Shown piece after piece: positions 1-9,300 of a DNA stretch of 64,000 nucleotides. The stretch's first letter is position 1. Each line of letters begins with the position of its first letter. Location: positions 1 through 64,000 of the forward strand of contig NZ_LGKG01000159.1 in NCBI RefSeq assembly GCF_001294335.1, written 5' to 3'. This stretch comes from Streptomyces chattanoogensis (lineage in GTDB: Bacteria; Actinomycetota; Actinomycetes; Streptomycetales; Streptomycetaceae). The translations under genes and the position numbers were made by a program. The notes under the pieces were generated by a model. That model searched no databases and had not been told where the DNA came from. It saw only the letters and a program-made list of their open reading frames with translations.

Positions 1-157
1 CGCTGCCGGACAGCCCCGCGCAGCGGCAACCAGCCCGCCGCAGGCGCAACGGTGGGAAAGCCCGACACGTCGGCCCAGGCAAAGCGCAGCGGACGGGCCG
101 CAGGCGCAACGGCGAGAAGACACCGCGGCGCCGCAGACGACAACGTGGGGAGAAACC
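1..157. repeat. non-coding left edge with short direct repeat
   Basis: No gene is supported here. A 16-bp sequence, GCCGCAGGCGCAACGG, occurs at 37-52 and again at 97-112, exactly 60 bp apart and each preceded by a CGCAGCGG block. This is a small tandem duplication downstream of the TetR gene. No function is evident. Confidence 0.5.
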
Positions 158-865
158 TCAAGCGCAGCGAACCGGTTGCGGCAACTCCATCAACCGCGCC
201 ACCAGCTCCGCGAACATCCCGTTCTCCGGCTCGTCCGCCAGCATCCGGCGGACGACCCCGGCCATCTGCTCGTCGTAGGTGGCGCTCACCGCCGCCAGCG
301 CCGCGAAGTCGTGCACCAGCTGCCGCTCCAGCTCCGCACGCGGCACCTGCCGCCCGTCCAGCCACAGCAGCGCGGTGGTCTCGGCCAGCGAGATCCACGA
401 GCGGACCACCAGCGTCAGCCGCGGAGGCGGGTCGGGGACGCCGAGATGGGCGAGGATCTGGTCGTACGCGGCCTGCCGTACGCCGTCGATCAGGGCGCCG
501 GTGCGGCTGCGCGAACCGGTCGCCGGGCCGCCCCGCATCAGCGCGGAGAAGCCGGGGCCGTGGTCGTCCACGAAGTCGAAGAAGCGCTCCATGACGCGCA
601 GCAGGCGGGCGCCGAGCGGGCCCTCGTGCGGTTCCACGAAGCGGGCCGACAGCTCGTCGGCGGCGCGCCGCAGCGCCGCCTCGTACAGCTGCTGTTTGCC
701 CGGGAAGTAGTGGTACACCAGCGGCCGCGATATACCGGCCGCCTCGGCGATCTCGTCGATCGACACATCCTCGGGAGAACGATGGCTGAAGAGCTCGAGT
801 GCGACGCCGATGAGCTGCTCGCGCCGCTCCTCGACGCCCATCCTGCGGCGCGCCCCGGTCGTCAT
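158..865 (-). CDS. TetR-family transcriptional regulator
   Basis: The 235-residue protein has an N-terminal TetR helix-turn-helix. Around residues 15-60 it reads ELFSHRSPEDVSIDEIAEAAG, then ISRPLVYHYFPGKQQLY, the usual DNA-recognition segment of the family. The remainder is the variable helical ligand-binding and dimerisation domain. The ATG at 865 was chosen because it gives a normal TetR N-terminus (MTTGARRRMGVEERREQL); the longer open frame upstream reads into unrelated sequence. The next gene on the same strand ends at 943. TetR repressors usually control themselves and neighbours, so the ferredoxin reductase and hydrolase group upstream is a possible target, but no operator was identified. 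Ligand unknown. Confidence 0.93.
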   Translation of the reverse strand: MTTGARRRMGVEERREQLIGVALELFSHRSPEDVSIDEIAEAAGISRPLVYHYFPGKQQLYEAALRRAADELSARFVEPHEGPLGARLLRVMERFFDFVDDHGPGFSALMRGGPATGSRSRTGALIDGVRQAAYDQILAHLGVPDPPPRLTLVVRSWISLAETTALLWLDGRQVPRAELERQLVHDFAALAAVSATYDEQMAGVVRRMLADEPENGMFAELVARLMELPQPVRCA

Positions 866-942
866 GCGCACCACCCTAACGACCCGGGGCGCCGCGCGGA
901 ATCGAACGGTCCCGCCGCAGGGAGGGGGCAGCGCCCCCGGCG

Positions 943-1515
943 TCACCAGGGGTAGGCCGGATCCTCGGTGATCTTCACCTGCTGGGGCGCGTACCGGGGG
1001 AAGGTCCAGATGCGGCCCGCGGTACTGGTGGCCGTCACGGCGGTCTCGTCCAGCGTGACCTCGGAGAACGGGTTGGAATAACAGGAGACCGCCAGCCACT
1101 CCAGGGTGCGCTCGTCGTCGTCCCGGGCCAGGGCGACCCAGCCGATGCTCCCGTGGGCGCTTGATTCGCCGGCCATGGCACGGCTTCCGGCGTGCGTGCA
1201 CGAGGCGAACATCCCGTCGATGTCCAGCCAGCCGGTGGGGGTCCACGCCGTGGCCCGCAAGATCTCCTGCCAGTACCACTCCTCGGCCCGCCGGTCGTTC
1301 AACCGGTCGTGCGGGGAGGTCCGTACGAGCTCCATCACCGACAGCGAGCCGTCGGAAAACACGATGAAGTCCCCGTACGGAGCCTCCCGGGCGCGCCAGC
1401 GGTCGTGTACCGGGCCGGTCACCAGGTCAGCGCCGAGCGGCGCGTTGAAGGAATCCACCTGCACCATGATGACGGTGCGGCGCGGTGCAGGGCAGCGCAG
1501 CGCGACCGCTGTCAC
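943..1515 (-). CDS. conserved hypothetical protein
   Basis: I do not recognise this 190-residue protein. It is soluble, rich in Trp and acidic residues, and has no signal peptide or membrane segment. The GTG at 1515 overlaps the stop codon of the ferredoxin reductase gene in a GTGA arrangement, which suggests translational coupling. An internal ATG at 1467 (174 residues, starting MVQVDSFN) is an alternative and would drop a rather basic N-terminal extension. It is probably the last gene of the minus-strand group that begins at 3579. No function is assigned. Confidence 0.75.
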   Translation of the reverse strand: MTAVALRCPAPRRTVIMVQVDSFNAPLGADLVTGPVHDRWRAREAPYGDFIVFSDGSLSVMELVRTSPHDRLNDRRAEEWYWQEILRATAWTPTGWLDIDGMFASCTHAGSRAMAGESSAHGSIGWVALARDDDERTLEWLAVSCYSNPFSEVTLDETAVTATSTAGRIWTFPRYAPQQVKITEDPAYPW

Positions 1516-2663
1516 AGGTCGAGGACGAGCCGTCCGCCGTCGCGGGCCCGCGACACGCAGATCAGCAGTGAGTCGTCGCGCTCGGCGTCCGTCAGGAGTT
1601 CGTCGCGGTGCGCCACCTCACCGGCCAGCACCCGCTGTTGGCAGGTGCCGCAGAAGCCCTGCTCACAGCTGTACGGCAGATCCGGCAGCGCCTGGTCGCG
1701 GATCGCCCGGAGGATGCTGGTGCCGGCGGGCACGGTGACCGTGCGGCCGGTGCGGTGCAGTTCCACCTCGAACGGGACGTTGTCGGCGGCCGGGGCCGGC
1801 GAGGGGGCGGCGGCGGGGGCGAACCGCTCCGTGTGCAGGGTCAGGCCCTCGGGGGCGTCGGGCAGCAGCGCGGCCACCGCGTCCATCAACGGCTCGGGGC
1901 CGCAGCAGTAGACCGCGGCATACGGCGGCGCACCGGCGAGCAGGGCCGCCAGATCGGGCCGCCCGTCCTCGTCCTCGGCGACCACCGTGACCCGGTCCGC
2001 ACCGGGCGCCGCCAGCTTCTCGATCTCCTCCAGGAACGGCATCGAGGCGCGCGACCGCCCGGCGTACAGCAGCCGCCACGGCACCCCTTCCCGCTCTGCC
2101 CGGCGCACCATCGGCAGGATCGGGGTGATGCCGATGCCGCCGGCGAGGAAGACATAGGCGTGGCACTCGTCCAGGCGGAAGCGGTTGCGCGGGCCGCGGA
2201 CCTCCACGGCCGTGCCCTCGTGCAGCCGCTCGTGCACCTCCCGGGAGCCGCCCCGGCCGTCCTCGATCAGCCGGGTGGCGATGGTGTACGAGCCGGGCGT
2301 CGCGGGGTCTCCGCACAGCGAGTACTGGCGTATCGCCCCGGAGGGCAGGACCAGGTCGATATGCGCTCCGGGTTCCCAGTCCGGGAGACCGTCGCCCGCC
2401 AGGCGCAGCCGGACGACGCCCGCGGCCTCCTCCGTGCGCTCGGCGACCGTCAACTGCCGTGATGTGGTGGTGACTTGGGCATCCCGTCCTTTTCCCGAGA
2501 CGGGGGTCTCGAGGGCGGGCATGGGCCACAGCGGGGACGCCTTGATGCGGTGGCGCAGCGCCCGGCGGGCCACCAGGGCGGCCGCGGCCGCCACGGCGAC
2601 GGTGCGGACGGCGCGGGCGGTGCGGGCCGTGGGGGCCTTACGGATCCGGGGTGTACGGGGCAT
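1512..2663 (-). CDS. ferredoxin reductase (PDR/VanB-type, C-terminal 2Fe-2S)
   Basis: This 383-residue electron-transfer flavoprotein has the phthalate-dioxygenase-reductase domain order. After a basic and hydrophobic N-terminal stretch (about 60 residues) comes an FAD/FMN barrel (RQYSLCGDP near residue 110), an NAD-binding domain (LAGGIGITPILPM, then YCCGPEPLM), and a C-terminal plant-type ferredoxin domain with the cluster ligands CEQGFCGTCQQRV and a distal Cys in LLICVSRA. Such proteins pass electrons from NAD(P)H to an oxygenase. It starts one base after the stop of the PF10118-type hydrolase gene, so the two are co-transcribed. The N-terminal segment may be a membrane anchor. The partner oxygenase is not in the window. 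Confidence 0.92.
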   Translation of the reverse strand: MPRTPRIRKAPTARTARAVRTVAVAAAAALVARRALRHRIKASPLWPMPALETPVSGKGRDAQVTTTSRQLTVAERTEEAAGVVRLRLAGDGLPDWEPGAHIDLVLPSGAIRQYSLCGDPATPGSYTIATRLIEDGRGGSREVHERLHEGTAVEVRGPRNRFRLDECHAYVFLAGGIGITPILPMVRRAEREGVPWRLLYAGRSRASMPFLEEIEKLAAPGADRVTVVAEDEDGRPDLAALLAGAPPYAAVYCCGPEPLMDAVAALLPDAPEGLTLHTERFAPAAAPSPAPAADNVPFEVELHRTGRTVTVPAGTSILRAIRDQALPDLPYSCEQGFCGTCQQRVLAGEVAHRDELLTDAERDDSLLICVSRARDGGRLVLDL

Positions 2664-2664
2664 C

Positions 2665-3579
2665 TCAGGCGCCTCCGGGCGTACGGGATTCGGCCGCCGT
2701 CGCGGCGGGGGATCCGGCGAGATAGGCGGCGGCCTGTGCGGTGCTGCCGTACCGGGACGGGTGGTAGGTGCGGCTGAGGTACTGGGGGATGGAGCGCGTC
2801 ATGGCCCCGGCGGTCGGCAGCACGCCCTGCCGTCCGGCGCGGAGGAACTCCCGGAAGCTCGCCTTTCCGTCGATCAGGGTGGGGTCGTTCTCCATGAAGA
2901 AGCGGATGCCTCTCTGCCAGAGAAACACCAGCGCGGTGAATGCGGTTGCCCACGTCCGTACCCGCCGCCGGTAGCCGCCGTCGAGATGGACGAAGAGATC
3001 GAAGGCCACCGAGCGGTGCTCGACCTCCTCCGCGCCGTGCCAGCGCAGCAGGTCGAGCATCGTCGGATCGGCGCCCCTGGCGTCCAGCGCCCCGGCGTTG
3101 AGCACCCAGTCGCCCAGGAAGGCGGTGTAGTGCTCGATCGCGGCGATGAGGGCGACCCGCTCCAGCAGCCACCACTTGCGCGCCCGCCCCGGCGGCAGCG
3201 TCCGGTCGCCGAGCAGCTTCTCGAAGAACCAGTCGACCTGCGCGGTGTACGGGGTGGGGTCCAGGCCCTGCGCCCTGAGGTGCGGCAGCACTCCGTCGTG
3301 TGCCTGGGAGTGCATGGCCTCCTGGCCGATGAACCCGATCACGTCCTCGCGCAGCCGGGCGTCGCGGACGTACGGCAGCACTTGCTTGTAGACGTGCACG
3401 AACCAGCGCTCGCCGGCCGGCAGGAGCAGATGCAGGACGTTGATCGTGTGGGTGGTGGCGGGGTCGCCGGGGATCCAGTGCAGAGGGGTGTCCGCCCAGT
3501 CGAACGCGACGTTGCGGGCCTTCAGCGGGATGTGTTCGGACGCGACCGGCTCGGGCCGCAGCGAGGCCGTATTAGACAT
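2665..3579 (-). CDS. metal-dependent hydrolase family protein (PF10118-like)
   Basis: The 304-residue protein resembles the predicted metal-dependent hydrolase family. It has the helical ferritin-like pattern with spaced His/Glu pairs: FIGQEAMHSQAHDGVL, AAIEHYTAFLGDW and WHGAEEVEHRSVAFDLF, which are typical di-metal ligands. The ATG at 3579 starts MSNTASLRPEP and excludes an upstream frame shared with another gene. The stop lies one base before the start of the ferredoxin reductase gene. This context makes a di-iron oxidase or oxygenase fed by that reductase plausible, but the family has no well-defined reaction and this is inference. Confidence 0.88.
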   Translation of the reverse strand: MSNTASLRPEPVASEHIPLKARNVAFDWADTPLHWIPGDPATTHTINVLHLLLPAGERWFVHVYKQVLPYVRDARLREDVIGFIGQEAMHSQAHDGVLPHLRAQGLDPTPYTAQVDWFFEKLLGDRTLPPGRARKWWLLERVALIAAIEHYTAFLGDWVLNAGALDARGADPTMLDLLRWHGAEEVEHRSVAFDLFVHLDGGYRRRVRTWATAFTALVFLWQRGIRFFMENDPTLIDGKASFREFLRAGRQGVLPTAGAMTRSIPQYLSRTYHPSRYGSTAQAAAYLAGSPAATAAESRTPGGA

Positions 3580-3695
3580 GGCGTCAATGTACTGAGGGGT
3601 AAGGAATGCCGGTACCCCTCGGACGCGCCTTTCCGGACGCACCTTTCCCGCAGAGTCCGGGGGCCGGGCGCGGGACCTCGGGCGGCCGGGGATCC

Positions 3696-5702
3696 TCAGC
3701 GGAGCGCTTCGACCGTGCTCCCGTCCGCCAGCCGCCCCGTCAGCCGCGCCTGGGCGCCCGCTGCCGCCCTGACCGCCAACAGGCGGCCGGGCTCCTGGCC
3801 CCGCACCCCGCCGGCGGCCTTGAGCGAGGTGACCTTCTCGCTGCCCGCGGCCAGCAGCCACCACCGGCCCCCGGCGGCCTTCCACAGGACGCCGGCCAGC
3901 GCCCGCGGTGCCCGCGGCCCGCAGGCCGGAGTGCCGTCGACGCGGGCCGCCACCGTCCCCGGTGCGTACGGCCGGCCGCCCGGTGCGGGGGCCAGGAACT
4001 GCGCCAGCGTCCGGCTGCCCGGTCCGCGCCAGGTCTCCGCGCGGGTGCACACCCAGTCCGCGCTGCCCGCGCCCCCGGGCAGCGGCTGCTGCGCGAACTT
4101 CCAGGAGTTCACGCTCCGTACGCCCTGGCCGCGCACCGCTGCCAGCGCGCAGCCGCCGCGCGCCCAGGCCGTCCTGGCCTGCGGAGTGTTCACCTCGCCC
4201 GGACTGCGCGGGGGGCCGTAGGTGAGCCGGGCCGGGGCCAGCTCGCCCAGGTCGGTCAGCAGACGGCCGCCCATGCGCAGTGCGGGCCAGGTGGTGCACT
4301 TCTGCTCGGGGCGGGGCATCGGTACGGGGTCGGTCAGGCCGCCGGCGTCGATGCCCACCTGCTGGTCCTCCCCGTCCGGCTTCAGCAGGTCGACCAGGTG
4401 GACGGAGGTCACCCAAGGGGCCGTCAGATAGCGGATGTTGCCCGTCGTCCGGTTCACGACCAGGGCGCTCGACGAGGCCGCCGCCGCGCCGTCCGCACGC
4501 GCGAAGTCCAGCGCCGCGCCGCTGCCCTCCTCCCGGCCCTCGCCGTCGGCCGCCTCGGCGTAGCGCACCACCCGCAGGCCGTCGTGGAAGAGCACGACGA
4601 CGGAGTGGTCGACGGCGCCCGCGAACAGCAGCTGCGGGGGACCGGCCGCGGGGCCCGTCGGGGTGCCCGGCGTCGCCGAGACCGGAACCCCGGCGCCCGG
4701 CCTGGCCCAGACCGCGAGCGCCCGGCGCAGCAGCGCCCGGTCGCCGACCCGGTCGCCGCGGGCGGGCCACGCCGAGAAGTCCTGGCGCGCCGCGTCCTTC
4801 CAGGCGCTCGCCGGGGCCGCCGTCAGCCTGCCGGGATCCAGGGCCGCCTCGGCCGCCGCGTTCTGTGCGTACGGGGGAGCGGCGGCGCCGTCCCGGCCCC
4901 AGCCGTCACCGGGCAGCCCCAGCAGCGCCCCGCACACCACCACGGCCGCGCCCGCCGCCAGCGCCGCCCGGCCGTGCTGCCGCCGCCGGATCAGATCCGT
5001 CGGCCGGGCCTGCAGCGCGCACGGGTCGAACTCCGCCGACTCCAGCAGCGAACCGTCCCGGCTGCCTGCCGGGAGCTCGGTCCGCCCGGCCTCGTCCAGT
5101 GCCTCCTGGGGGTCGGCCACCCCGGCGCCCTCCAGGAGCCGGGCCGTCTCCCGGTCCGTCAGCCCCTCCAGATCGCGCAGCACGAACGCCGCCCGGCCCG
5201 GTCCGGACAGCGCCGACAGCGCCTGGTCCAGGGCGAGTTCATCGGCGCCGCCGGAGCGCGGGAAGAGGCGCAGCCCCCAGACCTGGGGGAGGAGGGGCGG
5301 GAGCGCGGGGAGGCGCCGGCGGGGCCGTCCGGTGGCGAGCGCGGCCTTTAGCACACGGTGGCGGAGAACGGCATAGCCGGGATCGGCGGTCGCGTCGCCG
5401 TCGGCGCCCTGGGCGGGGATACCGGGTCCGGGCGCGGGGGTGTTCCGGTGCGGCAGGGCGCGCTGTACCACCGCATGGGCGGCCAGCACCCGGCGGCCGC
5501 GGCCGTCGCCAGGCGGCAGGACGAGATAGGCGAGCCGTACCAGCCGGGGATAGTGCTCCACCAGCGCCGCCTCGGCCTGCTCGACGTCGATGATCCCGTC
5601 GACGCCGGGCTCACCGGCGCCGGCCTCACCGGCACCGGCGAAAAGCCCCGGAGAAGTGCGGTCACGGTCCGGACGCGGGGATGCCGCCTGCTGCTGCTCC
5701 AC
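3696..5702 (-). CDS. sigma-factor-like N-terminus fused to a single-pass membrane protein
   Basis: The 668-residue protein has three parts. Residues about 40-115 (EAALVEHYPRLVRLAYLVLPP) and about 180-230 (LALDQALSALSGPGRAAFVLRDLEGLTDRETARLL) recall sigma-70 regions 2 and 4 in degenerate form. One transmembrane helix follows near residue 255, after FDPCALQARPTDLIRRRQ. A long Ala/Gly-rich C-terminal domain is presumably extracytoplasmic. A paralog at 46938-48836 shares all three parts. The start is GTG at 5702 with no clear Shine-Dalgarno sequence, and this copy has about 30 extra N-terminal residues. An inverted repeat (GGTCACCCGT at 5731-5740, its complement at 5760-5769) lies upstream. Function unknown; a membrane-tethered regulator is a hypothesis. 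Confidence 0.82.
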   Translation of the reverse strand: MEQQQAASPRPDRDRTSPGLFAGAGEAGAGEPGVDGIIDVEQAEAALVEHYPRLVRLAYLVLPPGDGRGRRVLAAHAVVQRALPHRNTPAPGPGIPAQGADGDATADPGYAVLRHRVLKAALATGRPRRRLPALPPLLPQVWGLRLFPRSGGADELALDQALSALSGPGRAAFVLRDLEGLTDRETARLLEGAGVADPQEALDEAGRTELPAGSRDGSLLESAEFDPCALQARPTDLIRRRQHGRAALAAGAAVVVCGALLGLPGDGWGRDGAAAPPYAQNAAAEAALDPGRLTAAPASAWKDAARQDFSAWPARGDRVGDRALLRRALAVWARPGAGVPVSATPGTPTGPAAGPPQLLFAGAVDHSVVVLFHDGLRVVRYAEAADGEGREEGSGAALDFARADGAAAASSSALVVNRTTGNIRYLTAPWVTSVHLVDLLKPDGEDQQVGIDAGGLTDPVPMPRPEQKCTTWPALRMGGRLLTDLGELAPARLTYGPPRSPGEVNTPQARTAWARGGCALAAVRGQGVRSVNSWKFAQQPLPGGAGSADWVCTRAETWRGPGSRTLAQFLAPAPGGRPYAPGTVAARVDGTPACGPRAPRALAGVLWKAAGGRWWLLAAGSEKVTSLKAAGGVRGQEPGRLLAVRAAAGAQARLTGRLADGSTVEALR

Positions 5703-5990
5703 GTTCGGTGGAACGAGTGAATCCTGTGATGGTCACCCGTAGTGCGTCTGTTCGCCCCCACGGGTGACCGGCCATCAGGGGGGGCCGGGGGGCGTGGTCA
5801 CATTCCCGTCGTTCGCCCGTAGGGCGGGGCGCGCGGCGTCCGGTGCGGTGCATCGCAAGGCGGAGGTGCGCCCGCAAGGGGGTCCCCCCGCGCCCTTTAG
5901 ACGTGGGGGAGGTTCTCTGCGGGTGTGCCGACAACGCCGCGAGGTGCCGTGTCAGGCGCCGCGCGCCAGGCGGGAAGGTGACGACAGCCG

Positions 5991-6218
5991 CTACGCCAGG
6001 TCGAACTCGCCGTCCCGCGCGCCGAGTACAAAGGCCCGCCATTCCGCCTCGGTGTAGCGCAGGACCACATCGGGGTCCGTGGAATTGCGCATCGCCACCG
6101 CGCCGCGCTCCAGGAACGCGATCTCCACCGCCTCCTCGGCGTCGCCGGGCGGGCGCTGCCAGACGGCGTCGGAGATGTCGAGGCCGTAGAGCCACTCCTT
6201 CTCAGCTGCGGAACCCAT
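5991..6218 (-). CDS. DUF397-type small protein
   Basis: This 75-residue protein has DUF397-like features: a conserved end reading AVAMRNSTDPDVVLRYTEAEWRAFVLGARDGEFDL. In Streptomyces such proteins are normally encoded next to an XRE-family regulator, with the pair linked to development or antibiotic production. No such regulator is adjacent here: upstream on the same strand is the GH89 gene, and downstream a 290-bp gap leads to the sigma-like membrane protein. The ATG at 6218 is the only sensible start. Confidence 0.85.
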   Translation of the reverse strand: MGSAAEKEWLYGLDISDAVWQRPPGDAEEAVEIAFLERGAVAMRNSTDPDVVLRYTEAEWRAFVLGARDGEFDLA

Positions 6219-6301
6219 ACGGTTTTCCCCTCGCTCGTGATGCGTTTCGGCCAGCGTACGCCGTGGTCCGGCGACCGCTCCAGTGGATCGCAGGCGGCCG
6301 G

Positions 6302-9300
6302 TCAGGACATCCGCCAGCGGCGGAATTCGGCCGTTCCGCGGTGCCCCGTCGCGGAGTTGGCGGCGCACTGGTGCAGGCCGGCGTCCTGTGCGGCGGCGGC
6401 CCCGGGGACGGTGACGGTGGCGATCTCGCGCCAGGTGGCGCCGCCGTCGGCGGAGCAGGCGCCGGTGTACGTACCGGCGCCGCCGCCGTCCCGTCCGCGG
6501 GTGAGGCGGAGCAGCGCCGGGGCGGCGATCCCGGGGAGCCGCCGGTAGGTGTCCAGGGTGCCGTCGCCGGTGGCGTCGTAGGAGAGGACGGCTCCGTTGG
6601 CGGGCGTCACGGAGAGGTTCAGGAAACCGGGGGAGGCGGGCCTGGCCAGGTCGTTGCGGACGATGATGCCCGCGCGGGCCCAGGGGCCGGTGCCGTCCTC
6701 CTGGCGGGTCACCTCCACCGTCACCGAGCCGCCCGCCCGGAGCGCGCCCGGCCGGTAGACGGCGCCGAACTCCTCGGTCCCCTTCCACAGATCGGCCCCC
6801 GCGCCGTCGATCGCGAAGCGCCCGTCCAACTGGCCGAAAACCGCCCTATTGGTGGTGACGGTCTCGAGATCGTCGTCCAGCGGACCGGCCACGAACAGCA
6901 CGCCGTGGGTGACCGCGCGGACGCGGGGCTCGCCCTTGGGCCCGTACTCGGCCGTCAGGCCGTACGGCAACGGGCGCAGCGGATCCTGCGGCGGCCCCGA
7001 GGGGGCGGCCACCCGCCAGCGGGCCTCGCCGGTGCCGCCCGGCGGGAGGGAGGGGAGGGAGAGCGGGCCGTCGGCTCTGGCCTCGAGGCCGGTGAGGGCG
7101 AAGTCGACACGGCCGGTGGCGCGCAGGCCGTTGACGTTGCGCAGGGCGGCGGTCAGCGTGGCGTGGCCGCCCGGCGGCATCGCGTGCGGGGCGGCGGTGA
7201 CCGTGACGGTGCCCTGGTACGGGGCGGTGGCGAGGGTGTCGTGGACCCGGCGGGCGGTGCGGTGCGGATCGGCCGTCGGGCGCAGCGGGTAGTCGTTGCG
7301 CCGGCGGGTCCAGGGCTCCTCCATGGCGTACCAGTCGAAGGATTTCGGCGGGCGGTCATCCGCCAGCGCGTCCTCCAGCTCGTCCAGGTACGCCTGCCAC
7401 TGGGGGAGATGGACGTCGCCGATCAGGCCGTGCCAGTCGCGGTTGGCGTAGTGGGCGAGCGCGCCTCCGTCGGCGGTGGGCCGGTCCGCCCAGGTGGTGA
7501 TCAGCGCGCGGGCGCTGTGCTCCAGCTGCGCCGCCTCCGCGTCGCCGGACGCCATCGCGCGGGCGTCGGCCAGCCAGGGCCCGAGCAGGAACTGCCGGTG
7601 CGCGCCGGTGACCTCGTCGCTCAGCCGCATCAGCCGCAGCCACAGCCGCGCCAGCTCCCGGAACGCCGGGCGGTCCTTGCGGCGGTAGGCCTCCTGGAGC
7701 TGGGGGATCAGCTGCCAGGAGCGGTTGGCGAGGGCCTGCCGGGCGGCGTCGGTCAGATCGTGGCGGTAGGCGTCACTGTCGCGCAATGCCGGGCGGATCT
7801 TGAGGAGTGCGGCTAAGGCGGTGTCGAAGGCGGCCAGGTCGAAGGCCGGGGTGTGGGTGGCGTAGCGCGTGCCGGAGCGGGCGGCCAGGTCCGGACGGGC
7901 GGCGAAGACCGAGTCGTGCGGGCGGCCGTCCGCGCTGCCGATCGCGTACGCACTGGTGCACAGCGCGGCGAAGGCGGCGCGGGCCTGGTCGTCGCGGGCG
8001 CCGTAGCGCAGATCGGCGTACCGCGCGAACCATGCGGTGCGGTCCACCGGGCGCTCCCGCCAGGCCAGTTCGCTGAACAGCTCGAAGGCGGCGGGATCAC
8101 GCTCGGCGGCCTCCGGCATATAGGCGGTCCCGGCCAGCCGGCTGCCCTCTTTGTCCCGCCATACGGTGAAGCGCTTCGCCCACATATGGGTCTTGGCGCC
8201 GATGGTGGTCCGGCCGCCGAAATTGGGGATGGAGCCGAAGGCGTACGGCACCCCGCCCCAGTCCCGCTCCCGGTCGGTGACCCGGTCCAGATCGCTCAGG
8301 CCGTCCACGATCAGCATCCGGTCGTGGTCGACGGCGTTCAGCAGATCGCGCCGGGGGTTCTCCTGCCAGCCGAGGATCACCCACGTGGCGCCGGGGCGGG
8401 CGGTGCGCAGCGCCTTCTCCACGGCGCGGGCCGCCTCCGGCACCGGTACGTCGCCCGGGTCGCCGCCCTCGTGCAGCAGATCCATCTTGAAGTGGTCGGC
8501 GGGACCCAGGAGTTGCTGCTGATGGCGGTAGAACGCGGCGGCGACGTCGGCGAAGACGCCGGTCCGGGGGTCGAGCCAGTCGGGGCGCCGCAGGCCGGAC
8601 CAGGTGCCCTGGGGGACGGTCCGTGCCCCGGGGTTGCGGGCGGCGAAACCGTCCGGGACGGTGCCGAAGTAGCCGGGGAGCACCGGGTGCATGCCGAGGG
8701 CGCGCAGCCGGTCGGTGATCCTGCGGCCCAACTCGGCGCGCTTGGCGAGCAGTTCAGGGCTGACGGGGCCGCCGTATCCGCTCATGTTCTGCAGCAGCCA
8801 CCACGGCTGGTGCGACGGCGCAGGGAGCCACGTACGGGCTTCGGCGTCGGAATAGCCGAAGTCGGTCAGCAGGCGGTGGTAGACGGCTTCGGTGCCCGGG
8901 GTGACCAGCACCTCGTTGACGCCGTGCAGCGCGAGGACGTCGATCAGGCGCTCCCAGCGTGCCCAGGTGGCGTAGGGGGCGGTGTAGCCGTCGTGGGTGT
9001 CGTTGAGGGCGAAGCGGTGCGGCAGTGCGGTGGACCGCTCGGACGGACCGGCGGGGGCGGGCAGCCGGGCGGGCAGGGCGGGCTGGTCGCCGGCCCAGGA
9101 GAGGTGGGCGTGGCAGGTGTATTTGAGGTACCAGTGGACGCCGGTCAGGAGCGTGGCGGGGGTCGTGCCGGCGACGGTGATCCGGCCCGCGGTGCCCTCG
9201 ACCCGGAAGCGGTCGGTGGTGCCGTCGGGGGCCAGCGGGCGGAGCCGGAACTGACCGGCGTGGCCGGGCAGCAGCCGTTCGAGGGCGGCCCGCGCCGGGG

